A program made the position numbers and the translations under genes. The notes under the pieces were generated by a model, which did no database searches, was not told where the DNA came from, and was given only the letters and a program-made list of their open reading frames with translations. From positions 62,001 through 126,000 of the forward strand of contig CBDFGC010000028.1 of NCBI GenBank assembly GCA_965246935.1: DNA of 64,000 nucleotides, written 5' to 3'. Of the stretch, positions 43,850-52,839 are shown piece by piece (within the stretch, counting starts at the first letter, position 1; each line of letters opens with the position of its first letter). The DNA is from JAZKFT01 sp965246935. Its GTDB lineage: Bacteria > Bacteroidota > Bacteroidia > Chitinophagales > Chitinophagaceae.

Positions 43850-44593
43850 TTACCGTCCCTGCATAGCTCCCAGCATATTGCCGTAGATATTGTTCAGACT
43901 GGAAAGGTTTTTAGCCAATACACCAATTTGCTCCTGGGCTTTTTTAGCATCACCTACACTGCCTTGCATGGCTTCTGAAGCAGCAGCCAGGTTGCTATAA
44001 AAATTATTCATCGCTTTCAGGTGGTTATTGGTATCCTGCAGTTCCAGTTCGTAAATGGTATTCAGGCTGCCCAGGTTTTTTGTAAGTGTTTGTACTTGCC
44101 CATGAAATTGCTTGGTGCTTTCGGCAGCATCATTAAACGTCTGCATGGTGCTGGATGACCGTAGCATAGAATCTTTTACGGTAACCATCGCATCGGATGC
44201 CAGTTTTGTATTATTCGTAAAGTCACCTGTCGATTTTACAACATCACTTATTTCGCCCATTTTATCTACTGTAGTACCCAGTTTCTGGAAACCAGTACTC
44301 AGCTTCTGCAGGTTAGTTGGCGTAATATCGGCTTCCTGCATCATTTTGTCTAACGATTTTAATGCGGGGTTTCCTGTTGGCACCACAGCAAGTTCGGGAG
44401 CCGCTGTTGGCGCCGGAGGTACAAACGCATATAGAAAAAAGATAAAAGCCTCGGTAAATAAGCCTACCATCAGCATGGTGTCGGCACCTTTCCAGTGAAG
44501 AATTTTAAAAAGAGCGCCAATAATAACAACAGATGCACCTAAGCACACGGCAAAGTTTAGTGCAACTTCATTTCTACGGGAAATACCAGCCAT
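43850..44593 (-). CDS. gldL: Gliding motility / T9SS motor protein GldL (PorL)
   Basis: A 247-residue inner-membrane protein from the ATG at 44593 (MAGISRRNEVALNF). There are two transmembrane helices near the N-terminus: the first ends GALFKILHW with Lys30, the second contains VGLFTEAFIFFLY with Glu48. These match the charged residues shown to matter for proton-driven rotation in Flavobacterium GldL. A cytoplasmic coiled-coil-like tail follows (LQKLSTGFQKLGTTVDKM, LEAMNNFYSNLAAASEAM-like). An upstream in-frame start would add 24 residues and is less likely. It sits between gldK and gldM. Confidence 0.94.
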   Translation of the reverse strand: MAGISRRNEVALNFAVCLGASVVIIGALFKILHWKGADTMLMVGLFTEAFIFFLYAFVPPAPTAAPELAVVPTGNPALKSLDKMMQEADITPTNLQKLSTGFQKLGTTVDKMGEISDVVKSTGDFTNNTKLASDAMVTVKDSMLRSSSTMQTFNDAAESTKQFHGQVQTLTKNLGSLNTIYELELQDTNNHLKAMNNFYSNLAAASEAMQGSVGDAKKAQEQIGVLAKNLSSLNNIYGNMLGAMQGR

Positions 44594-44708
44594 AATGGAT
44601 GTTTTTGTTTTGTTTATTTTTATTGAGGGAACGCAATAGGAAACTGTAAAGGCTTTTTCAAGCATTTAGCAGTTTGTTATAATAAGATAAAAATTAAGTG
44701 TACTACGC

Positions 44709-45992
44709 TTACCGCCTGCGGCCAAAGTAAGGTAAATCAATAATGGTACGGAAGCCGATATAGCTGGTAGCTGTATCCTGGTACTCGTAAGCCCTGGTAC
44801 TGGTTTGCAGGTAAAAGGCTACATCTTTCCAGCTACCGCCACGCAGAACTTTACGTTTCATACGGGGAGGGTCGCTGTCTTTGGCATCATACCTTACATC
44901 GGGATTCATATCATGCTGAAAGTTGTAGCTTCCTTCATAATATAAGCTGCTGGTCCATTCTGCTACATTACCCGCCATGTTGTACAGGCCAAAGTCGTTC
45001 GGCCAGTAAGCATCGGCACGTACCGTATAAAATCCGCCATCTTCAGGATAATTACCACGACCGGGCTTAAAGTTGGCTAATAAACATCCTTTTTTGTTAC
45101 GTGGATAATAATTACCCCATGGAAACATTGATTGTGAACGGCCACCACGGGCTGCATATTCCCATTGTGCTTCGGTAGGTAGGCGAAAATCGGATTCAGT
45201 AGCCATTTTTCTTTTTTCCAGAAAAGGATTTAGCAGGTGATTGGTACGCCAGCGGCAGAAAGCGGTAGCTTGTTTCCAGCTTACGCCCACTACCGGGTAG
45301 TTGCCAAAGGCAGGGTGAGAAAAATAACGCTTAGTCATTGGCTCATTATAGCTATAGGAAAAGTCACGCATCCAAACCAATGTGTCGGGATAAATTTTAG
45401 CCGAATCTTTAATAATAAAGTTACTGCGGGGTTTTCCTTTGTTATCAAACTTAGCCGCACTATTCAAATCAAAATATTCCAGCTTATATACCAGCTTTTC
45501 AGGATCTATGTCTTTTTTGCCATAAATACGGTCCGGCGCAGCCACAATCATCTGATCCAGTGCTTCTGTAACTTTAGGATCGCCCCATTTAATAGTACGT
45601 GCTTTTTTCCAGTCAATGGCTTCCTCGCCATCGGGAGTGGATTTTACATAACCCAGGTAGTGTGCACCAATTGAATCGCGTACCCAGTATACAAACTGGC
45701 GGTATTGGTTATTGGTAATTTCAGTAGCATCCATCCAGAAACCCTGGATAGAAACCTGACGGTTGCGTGCAGTAAGCGCATAGCTTACATCCTCATCGCT
45801 TGGGCCCATGTGGAATGTTCCCGGTGGTATGTACACCATGCCCAGCGGCTTAGCCATATTAGACTTTGCTGCCGGCGCCACACCTACCAACTGGCCATTG
45901 TCGGGTAGGCCTTTTGCACCCTTTTTACCACAGCCCGGCAGTATAAAAGAAAATGCTGCCAGGGCAATGATACACAGTAATGGATTTCTCAT
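44709..45992 (-). CDS. gldK: Gliding motility / T9SS lipoprotein GldK (PorK)
   Basis: A 427-residue outer-membrane lipoprotein with lipobox FILPGCGKKG and an FGE-sulfatase (SUMF1-like) domain: PPGTFHMGPSDEDV, FWMDATEITNNQYRQF, YPVVGVSWKQATAFCRWR, DFRLPTEAQWEYAARGG, YNMAGNVAEWTSS and VLRGGSWKD. The catalytic Cys pair of true formylglycine enzymes is not expected in GldK. With GldN it forms the periplasmic ring of the type IX secretion system. It is the first gene of the gldKLMN run, and a -7 element lies 29 bp upstream. Confidence 0.95.
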   Translation of the reverse strand: MRNPLLCIIALAAFSFILPGCGKKGAKGLPDNGQLVGVAPAAKSNMAKPLGMVYIPPGTFHMGPSDEDVSYALTARNRQVSIQGFWMDATEITNNQYRQFVYWVRDSIGAHYLGYVKSTPDGEEAIDWKKARTIKWGDPKVTEALDQMIVAAPDRIYGKKDIDPEKLVYKLEYFDLNSAAKFDNKGKPRSNFIIKDSAKIYPDTLVWMRDFSYSYNEPMTKRYFSHPAFGNYPVVGVSWKQATAFCRWRTNHLLNPFLEKRKMATESDFRLPTEAQWEYAARGGRSQSMFPWGNYYPRNKKGCLLANFKPGRGNYPEDGGFYTVRADAYWPNDFGLYNMAGNVAEWTSSLYYEGSYNFQHDMNPDVRYDAKDSDPPRMKRKVLRGGSWKDVAFYLQTSTRAYEYQDTATSYIGFRTIIDLPYFGRRR

Positions 45993-46260
45993 TATTTGAA
46001 GAAGATTTGCAGATACCGGACAAATATAAAAATTTCACATCAACATCTTACATAGCTCATCATAAAAATTATAACCTTTTATCAACGCTATTTGACGTTT
46101 CAGTATAAAACAGTTGAAATCGAATGAATATTGTATTTGTATTCAGAAATTATTTAAATCTTTTTATTAAAATTTAAAAAATTTTTTGTTTAAAAGAAGT
46201 GTTCATTAAAACGCCGACTTTTATTCTTTATTGTTCACAAAATGAGGAACAACAATATAT
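45993..46260. other. AT-rich upstream region of gldK
   Basis: About 270 bp with very AT-rich tracts (AAATTTAAAAAATTTTTTG, about 46171-46189). It holds the gldK promoter and the end of the DUF255 gene. No repeat or gene. Confidence 0.5.
46021..46028 (-). promoter_or_regulatory. -7 element TATATTTG of the gldKLMN operon
   Basis: Read on the minus strand it is TATATTTG, an exact TAnnTTTG match, which would give a leader of about 20 nt for gldK. No -33 TTG at 17-23 bp was found. Confidence 0.55.
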
Positions 46261-48357
46261 TTATACCTGGTTTCCCCTTCTTCCGCTCCGCAAAACAAAC
46301 AGTGCTGGTACACTGTTAACAGGCTGGCTGCAAACTTCATTTTTGCAAAGAAATATAGCCGCCTCACCGGTTGCAGACCACCTGCCCCTAAACAGCGGAA
46401 ACCGGTTATCGTCCTGCAATTGTGTTTGTATTATTTTATCGGGCCAGTAAGGTTGTAAAATTTGAGTAAGCAGCGATTTCGTTTCAGCTCCGTTCACAGA
46501 TATTTCGTACATTCCATAAATTACGTTTTGTAACCCGGTAGCAGCACCTGCAAATGAAGTTGGATATTTTACTACTGCCGGTTTAAGCTGTTCCAGCATT
46601 TTTATGGCTTGTTGCTTCCATTCAGGCTTATCAAACACAACAGCGAGATAAACAAGGTTACCTGCCATTACACTATTGCCGGAAGGCGTAGCACCATCAT
46701 ACCATTCTTTCTTCCGCACAATTACATCTGTTTGGCCGGTAGCGGTGTAAAAGAAAAAAGGAGAATCACCATCCGAAAAATCGGCAAGTACAATTTCCAG
46801 GCAAGCTTTAGCTGTTAATAAATACTGCTGATTGGCAGTAATTTCCTGCAAGTGAATCAATGCCTGAATGTAAAAAGCCAGGTCGTCCAGAAAAGCAGGA
46901 TTAGCAGCTTTTTCTTTGTAATTATGGTAATAGCCTGTTTCGTTCTTTAACCTGGATTCAATAAATACCGCTGCCGTTTCCGCCATTTGCAGGTACGTTT
47001 CGTTTCTCAATGAGGCATACGCTTTACAACAGGCTGTTATCATCAGCGCATTCCAGCTCAGTAATATTTTATCGTCGAGCAAAGGCCTTATGCGTTCAGC
47101 TCTTTTTTGTAACAGGACTTGCCGGGCGTCATGAAAATCATTCTCGGTTTGCAGTAAGTCTATGTTATTTTCCCGGCAAAAATCTTCCAGGGATTGGGTG
47201 CACCACAAAATATTCGTTTCTTCCCAATTGCCTTCCTCAGTCACCTGGTAATACCGGCAAAACGTTTCCGCTTTTTCCCCAATAATTGTTTCAATTTCTG
47301 CTTTTGACCAGGTATAAAATTTTCCTTCCACACCTTCACTGTCGGCATCATATGCCGAGTAAAAACCACCCTCCGGCGAAATCCAGTCAGATTGTACGAA
47401 TTGTAATGTTTGTTCTATTACCTGCCGATACAATGATTTACCGGTAAGCTGAAAGGCTTCACTAAGAGTAACAATCAACAGCGCATTATCATACAGCATT
47501 TTTTCAAAGTGCGGAATCTGCCATTCGGCATCGGTCGCATACCGGGCAAAGCCACCTGCCAGTTGGTCGTAAATACCACCATAAATCATTTTATCCAGGC
47601 TAAGCAGGGCGTGCTGTAATGCCCTTTGGGCCAACGCCGCCTGCCTGTCAACGTTTTCATCTGTAGCTTTCTCTTTTTCCTGCTGCTTAAAAAAATAAAA
47701 ATGCCGCAATAGGAATAAAATAGAAAAGGTCTGTGGAAATTTAGGTGCCCGGCTAAATCCGCCCCATTGTGTATCAGCCAGTTTTAGCAGATTAGTAGTC
47801 GTTTCATCCAAATCCTCCTGTGAAAACGAGTCGTTTTCGGTTTGCAGATTTTCCAGAAATCCGCCTGACCCAATATGCGAAGTCAGGTTTCCGGCCTGGG
47901 AAATTATTTCCTGTGGGCGGAGTTGCCAGGCATCGCTAACAGCCAGCAGCACGTCCCGCCACGAAGACCGGTTAAAGGCCGGCACCGGCGGAAAATAGGT
48001 ACCACCATAAAATGGCCGGGCATCCGGTGTAAGAAATACGTTTAGCGGCCAGCCCCCGTTTCCTGCTATCATTTGCACGGCCTCCATATAAATAGCGTCC
48101 AGGTCGGGCCGCTCCTCCCTGTCTATTTTGATGTTGATAAAACGGTCATTCATCAGAGCTGCTGTTTCCTCATTTTCAAAGCTTTCCCGTTCCATTACAT
48201 GGCACCAGTGGCAGGCAGCATAGCCGATGCTTACCAATATTGGCTTATTGTTTTTTTTCGCATGCTGCAATGCTTCCGCTCCCCACGGATACCAGTCCAC
48301 CGGGTTGTGGGCATGTTGCAATAAGTAAGGGCTGGTTTCTTTTGAAAGACGGTTCAT
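46261..48357 (-). CDS. DUF255 thioredoxin-domain protein (YyaL/SSP411 type)
   Basis: A 698-residue cytoplasmic protein. The N-terminal thioredoxin-like domain begins SPYLLQHAHNPVDWYPWG and contains the C-x-x-C in GYAACHWCHVMERESF. A six-hairpin glycosidase-like alpha barrel follows, with PHFEKMLYDNALL, SPEGGFYSAYDADSEGVEGKFYTW and DGATPSGNSVMAGNL as landmarks of the YyaL/spermatogenesis-associated-20 family. The biochemical role is not established; members are described as thioredoxin-domain proteins with a possible sugar-binding barrel. Length is typical. The stop is in the AT-rich region before gldK. Confidence 0.92.
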   Translation of the reverse strand: MNRLSKETSPYLLQHAHNPVDWYPWGAEALQHAKKNNKPILVSIGYAACHWCHVMERESFENEETAALMNDRFINIKIDREERPDLDAIYMEAVQMIAGNGGWPLNVFLTPDARPFYGGTYFPPVPAFNRSSWRDVLLAVSDAWQLRPQEIISQAGNLTSHIGSGGFLENLQTENDSFSQEDLDETTTNLLKLADTQWGGFSRAPKFPQTFSILFLLRHFYFFKQQEKEKATDENVDRQAALAQRALQHALLSLDKMIYGGIYDQLAGGFARYATDAEWQIPHFEKMLYDNALLIVTLSEAFQLTGKSLYRQVIEQTLQFVQSDWISPEGGFYSAYDADSEGVEGKFYTWSKAEIETIIGEKAETFCRYYQVTEEGNWEETNILWCTQSLEDFCRENNIDLLQTENDFHDARQVLLQKRAERIRPLLDDKILLSWNALMITACCKAYASLRNETYLQMAETAAVFIESRLKNETGYYHNYKEKAANPAFLDDLAFYIQALIHLQEITANQQYLLTAKACLEIVLADFSDGDSPFFFYTATGQTDVIVRKKEWYDGATPSGNSVMAGNLVYLAVVFDKPEWKQQAIKMLEQLKPAVVKYPTSFAGAATGLQNVIYGMYEISVNGAETKSLLTQILQPYWPDKIIQTQLQDDNRFPLFRGRWSATGEAAIFLCKNEVCSQPVNSVPALFVLRSGRRGNQV

Positions 48358-48627
48358 GTTAGTCGGCAGATATTAGTCGGCAGTCGGCAGTCAGCTGCCG
48401 TTGAAATATAACTACCGAAATAAAAAATAAAATGATAGTATTCAGGCCGTCTGAAATTTATTTCCTGAAAATAGCCTGAAACAGATTGCGGCAATGGATG
48501 TGCCAATGCTTAAATACAGGTGCCCGGAAGTGAAGAAGTGGTAAATGCAAGCTGATATCAGGGGCTGCTGACTTACGATTACCTACCAATGGCTGTTGAC
48601 TGCAGACTAATGACTACTGGTTGTCGA
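48358..48627. repeat. Phrase repeats between hemD and the DUF255 gene
   Basis: TAGTCGGCAGATATTAGTCG with GCAGTCGGCAGTCAGC (48360-48395) and TGGCTGTTGACTGCAGACTA with ATGACTACTGG (about 48590-48620) belong to the AGTC/GACT phrase family also found near atpE and after susC. No gene. Confidence 0.6.
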
Positions 48628-49425
48628 CTACTGTATTTTCAACTTCTCTTTAATGTATTTTTCGAGGGCGCCGGCCATGCCAGGGGTTTGCGGCAATGGT
48701 GCTTTTATCTGGATGTTGATGCCGGCTTCTTCCAGTGCTTTGGTGGTATTGCTGCCAAAGGCACCAATAGCCATACTGCTTTGCTTATACTTGGGCAGGT
48801 TATCAAACAAAGATTTTACGCCGCTGGGTGTAAAAAAACAGATGACATTGAATTTTGTGTTTTTCAGCAGCTCCTTTACGTCGGCGCTAATGGTACGATA
48901 CATAAAAGGAGTGGCAAACTCGCACTTATGATTTTTTAGCCAGTTTACGATTTCGTTATCCTGCTGGTTTTCACTGCATACATACAGGAAACGTTCATTT
49001 TCCCGGTGTTTGTTCATTACATCAAACAAGCTTTTATTCGTGCCGTCGGCTCCATAAAAAACCTTACGCTTGCGGTACAGGATAAATTTTTGCAGATAGA
49101 GGGCTACTGCTTCCGTAATACAGAAATACTTCGCATCCTGCGAAATGCTGATCCGCATTTCTTCGCACATCCGAAAGAAATGATCAATGGCATTACGGCT
49201 GGTAAAGATGACTGCTGTGTAGCTGACTATGTCAATTTTTTGTTTGCGGAACTCACGGGCAGGAATACCTTCTACCCGGATGAAGGGTACAAAATCAAAC
49301 GCAACCTTGTATTTCCGGGCAAGATCGAAATAGGGAGATTTCTCATCGGGCCGGGGTTGGGTTATCAGAATTTTTAAGGTAGGTTCCGCTGTAGGGGTAG
49401 AGTTAGCATCGCCGTTTTGCGTCAT
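48628..49425 (-). CDS. hemD: Uroporphyrinogen-III synthase
   Basis: A 265-residue HemD-family protein, which cyclises hydroxymethylbilane to uroporphyrinogen III in haem and sirohaem synthesis. Family features are ILITQPRPDEKSPYFDLARK near the N-terminus, FVPFIRVEGIPAREFRKQ, VIFTSRNAIDHFF, FFTPSGVKSLFDNLP and AIGAFGSNTTKALEEAGI. HemD is poorly conserved, but these blocks and the order are right. It begins 22 bp after the DUF4271 gene ends, on the same strand, a usual pairing in Bacteroidota. Cytoplasmic. Confidence 0.92.
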   Translation of the reverse strand: MTQNGDANSTPTAEPTLKILITQPRPDEKSPYFDLARKYKVAFDFVPFIRVEGIPAREFRKQKIDIVSYTAVIFTSRNAIDHFFRMCEEMRISISQDAKYFCITEAVALYLQKFILYRKRKVFYGADGTNKSLFDVMNKHRENERFLYVCSENQQDNEIVNWLKNHKCEFATPFMYRTISADVKELLKNTKFNVICFFTPSGVKSLFDNLPKYKQSSMAIGAFGSNTTKALEEAGINIQIKAPLPQTPGMAGALEKYIKEKLKIQ

Positions 49426-49447
49426 GTGTTGAAACGTAACTTAACAT

Positions 49448-50368
49448 TTAGTGTTTAGAAAGCTGAAGCGCTAATCCCTTATAAATGAGGAGCAGGGGCA
49501 CGATTTCCAGTGCCCAAAGATAGATAATAAAGTGAAATCTGTTGACCCTTACTGTGTTTCTTACAGAAGGATACGAAATAAGATAGCGGTATAAGAATAG
49601 TCCGGCGAGCATTAGAATAGAAAGTGTAACCATTACACGCTGCCATGACGCCGGCCCTAAGGCTAGAAAAATAATAAAAGGAAGCAACAGCACGCCAATC
49701 ACTTTATTAATCAGAAAGACAACAAACGTGTAGGTTTTACCTGCTTCCCGCATGTGGAAAAGCCAGCTTAGGGCCTGCATAATCAGCAGTTTAAACGCAT
49801 ACACCACAGTAAGCAGTGCCGACCAGAAAAGGAAATTGTAGTAAAAGCTTCGGGCTAGTGCCCACTCATAGTATTGAGACAGGAGGGTTAGAAAAAGCCC
49901 TCCTGAAAAAAAGAAAATCATATTCAGTAATAATGAAGGCAAGGCACTTTGTAGTAGCTGTTCCCGGATGGATTGCTGCCGGAACGTAACCCGGAAAAAT
50001 ATACTGAACAGATCGGAAAAATATTTGGGAAACGAAACACGCACCAGCCCCAGCACCAGCAGTAGCATAGCAATTAGGTAAAAAAGAGCATCTTTTCCGT
50101 TATTGCTTTGCTGTACCGGTTTGTTAATGAACCATTCGTTATCGGCTACCTGGCCGGCGGATGTTGTGTACCACACTGTAGACGTTGACCAAATGGAACG
50201 GGGGGCAATACTATCCACTCTTTTCATATAACCAGCTACTTCGGCACGGTGTACGGCTGCTACCGAATCCTGATACCGGCGAATAGGATCACGGTGCTGC
50301 GATAATGCAGATTGCGTACCAATGAGCAGCAGGCAAAAGAAAAACAGAATAAGTTTAATAAGGGGCAT
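49448..50368 (-). CDS. DUF4271 membrane protein
   Basis: A 306-residue membrane protein with a signal peptide (LILFFFCLLLIGTQSALSQ) and several hydrophobic helices, among them ALFYLIAMLLLVLGLVRV, FLFWSALLTVVYAFKLL, LLPFIIFLALGP and FIIYLWALEIVPLLLIY. This matches the DUF4271 family, which in Bacteroidota usually lies directly upstream of hemD. The function is unknown; the pairing suggests a link to haem supply or envelope function, without proof. Confidence 0.85.
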   Translation of the reverse strand: MPLIKLILFFFCLLLIGTQSALSQHRDPIRRYQDSVAAVHRAEVAGYMKRVDSIAPRSIWSTSTVWYTTSAGQVADNEWFINKPVQQSNNGKDALFYLIAMLLLVLGLVRVSFPKYFSDLFSIFFRVTFRQQSIREQLLQSALPSLLLNMIFFFSGGLFLTLLSQYYEWALARSFYYNFLFWSALLTVVYAFKLLIMQALSWLFHMREAGKTYTFVVFLINKVIGVLLLPFIIFLALGPASWQRVMVTLSILMLAGLFLYRYLISYPSVRNTVRVNRFHFIIYLWALEIVPLLLIYKGLALQLSKH

Positions 50369-50816
50369 GTAAGGGGCAAAAATAAGACGGTTCAGGAACT
50401 AACATTTTAAAATTCAGGTACGAAAGAAAGCATCACCGATGCATCACCGGTTAGCAAACAGGCCAGCATCGCTTATTTTGAACATAAAGTAATACTATCT
50501 TAAATCATATTATGTAAAAATCAGGAATAGGCGCAGGACTCCGTCCTGTGCCCTGCCGTTACTTTTAATTGCTATTTATGTATGTTATTGATGTATATGG
50601 ACAAGCTAACTATTCTTAGCAGATGCTGACTACCGGCAAATTCTATATCAGTGGAAAATAAGTAACGTATAGACACAGGACGGAGTCCTGCGCCTATACC
50701 CTGTGAGCACCCCTTTACATTTTGGGAGTTACAAACTATAATGTCGAAAAAGAATTTGGCCTTTCGCAGTTTCGTTATAAAGGACGGTGTCGCCGGGAAC
50801 GACTCCGCCCCCACCT
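50369..50816. other. Repeat-bearing gap upstream of the DUF4271 gene
   Basis: About 450 bp. It holds a GATGC/GCATC phrase area (about 50430-50475) and the 36-bp inverted repeat described separately. No gene is supported. Confidence 0.5.
50527..50697. repeat. 36-bp inverted repeat around an AT-rich spacer
   Basis: Arms 50527-50562 (ATAGGCGCAGGACTCCGTCC...) and 50662-50697 (its complement) pair with only a few mismatches. Inside each arm GGACTCCGTCC is itself nearly palindromic. About 100 nt of loop. A decayed relative (GACGGTGTCGCCGGGAACGA) follows at about 50784. Confidence 0.7.
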
Positions 50817-52626
50817 CTAAAAGAAATTTACAAACCCCAAATGAATTTTGGATTGACGGAGGTTTAATGATAAGTCGTCCCGTTTACCGACGGCATAGGT
50901 AATGTTAAATACGCTGTTGCCGGTTTCGAAGGCAAGGCCGGCCCCAAAGCCAATATAGGTATGGCTGAACTGAATTTCCCGTTGTTTGTAATGGGCATAC
51001 CCGCCATCGGTAAACCCAAAAAAATAAGAATTGGTGCCCAGCAGATAACGGAATTCCGCTGTTGCTACACTAATTGGTGCCCAGCAGATAACGGAATTCC
51101 GCTGTTGCTACACTAAACAAATTGGCATAAATACTTTCCTCATCAAAGCCCCGCAGCAGTTTATTACCTCCTATCTGGAACAGCTCATTGCGAAAAATAG
51201 ACGGGCTAATAAACCATCCGCCCTGCAGGCCTGCTTTAAATACAGCCTGCCTGCCCAGTGGAAAATAATGATTGAGTGTAGCACGCAGCCGTAGCCGGTA
51301 ACTGCTGGCTGCTACAGAATCGTATAAAGAGGCATAATTAAATCCTGGATTGGCAGGATCTTTCAACTTCACAATTTCATTATTTCGTTTTATATTTTTG
51401 GTGCCAATGCTACTCTGTAACAATACATCCCAGCCATTACGGGGGTTATAGCGATAATTGGTATTATTATAAGCATAGTCAAGCCCGATGTTTACACTGC
51501 TGATGTCTATAATATCCGGCAGGCGCTTGTTTCGTTTTACACTGTTGGTATCGGTAAAAGTTACGTTGGTTTGCTGCGATTGAAGGATAATGCGGGTGCT
51601 TTGCCGGGTGTTCAGGTCGTACACCGCCCCTACTCTGCCAATTACATTTACCCATTGGCTATCTTTTTTAAATAGCTCAAAACCGGCATCTAATCCAAAA
51701 GCCGAATGAAAGATATACGGATATTGAAATTGCAGATTAATTCGTGGCGCCTTTACCTGCAATTGCTGCCAGTCAATACCGATCGTTTCACCGGCACCCA
51801 GTGCATTCTTCAGATTAATAGTTGCCTCGCCGGTCAACAGCAATTTATTATTTTCTAATTGTGTATTACTAGGTGCCAGGCCAACCAATACATTTATCTG
51901 GTTTATCCGTTTGGGCTGCAGGTACAGGTTTAGTACGCCGCCTGCAGGCAGCATGTTTAGTTGCCAGGGCGATGACTGCTCTATAAACTGCATTTCGCTC
52001 AGACGATTATTCAGACCATTAAGCAGTTGTCTGTTATAAAATCCGCCTTTGGGCAAACGCAAAAAATTTTGTAGGTATAGCCGGCTTATTTTGGCTTTGC
52101 CCTCTACATGGATACTGTCAACCGGGTAAATAACACCTGGTTCTACTTTTACAACTGCGTACAGATTATCATCAATCCAATGCATACTATCCAGCAGCAC
52201 GGCTGCAAACGGGTAGCCGGTATTCTCAAAATAATCCAGCAGTTTTTCTATTGATTGCTGCACGGCGGCAACTACTGGTTTTTTAGGCCATACAATACCG
52301 GCTGCGCTTACATATTTTTGGGCAGTAATATCCGGTTGCACGTTATAAAACAGATAGCGATGGCCGGTATAAAATTGTGCCTCGGCTGTATCTTTTCCAT
52401 ATTGAATTGCATCAACAGAAGCGGCGGCAAATCCCAGTGCAGCCATTTGTGATGGCAGGGTGGTAATGTACTGTTCTGCTATTTTTTGAGTAGGGAAATC
52501 CGTTTTTAAGGACGGCCTGTCAGCGGGCAGGGTATCTTTATAACTGTAACGGATATGATACTGCCCATATCCGATGCTACAAAAGCACAGGAGGCCAATT
52601 ATCAAAAGCAGTTGACCAAAACGCAT
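50817..52626 (-). pseudogene. Omp85/BamA-superfamily outer membrane protein, frameshifted by a 43-bp duplication
   Basis: From the ATG at 52626 there is a signal peptide (LLLIIGLLCFCSIGYGQ), POTRA-like domains (PVDSIHVEGKAKISRLYLQN, FLRLPKGGFYNRQLLNGL) and a D15/Omp85-type barrel. The frame stops early at 51070, right after TAEFRYLLGTN. The cause is a perfect tandem duplication of 43 bp (51030-51072 and 51073-51115), which shifts the frame by one. Removing one copy restores an open frame of about 588 codons from this start to a stop at 50817, ending in FVNFF, with a C-terminal Phe as barrel proteins require. The lost part is the last strands of the barrel, so the protein as read is probably defective. 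Confidence 0.88.
51030..51115. repeat. Perfect 43-bp tandem duplication in an Omp85-like gene
   Basis: Two identical copies beginning ATTGGTGCCCAGCAGATAAC. The length is not a multiple of three, so it breaks the reading frame of the gene above. Confidence 0.95.
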
Positions 52627-52839
52627 GGAAAGAAAAAAGGTAAAAATAGAAATGATTATACTGTAAACGCTGATTCGCACATAACATTTCACAGCCTACC
52701 ATTTGTTTGTTCTCAAGACATACAAAAAGCTATATCCGGTATAATGACGGGAACAAAGCAGTTTAGTGTATATATTGCAATACCTGCCATTTGAGTTGGT
52801 AAAAAGATTGGAACAGACACTGGCATTAGCACAGGCATT

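Noticed and set aside
50377..50384. TATTTTTG -7 element upstream of the DUF4271 gene
   Set aside because: It lies only 8 bp before the start codon, which would leave almost no leader; probably chance.
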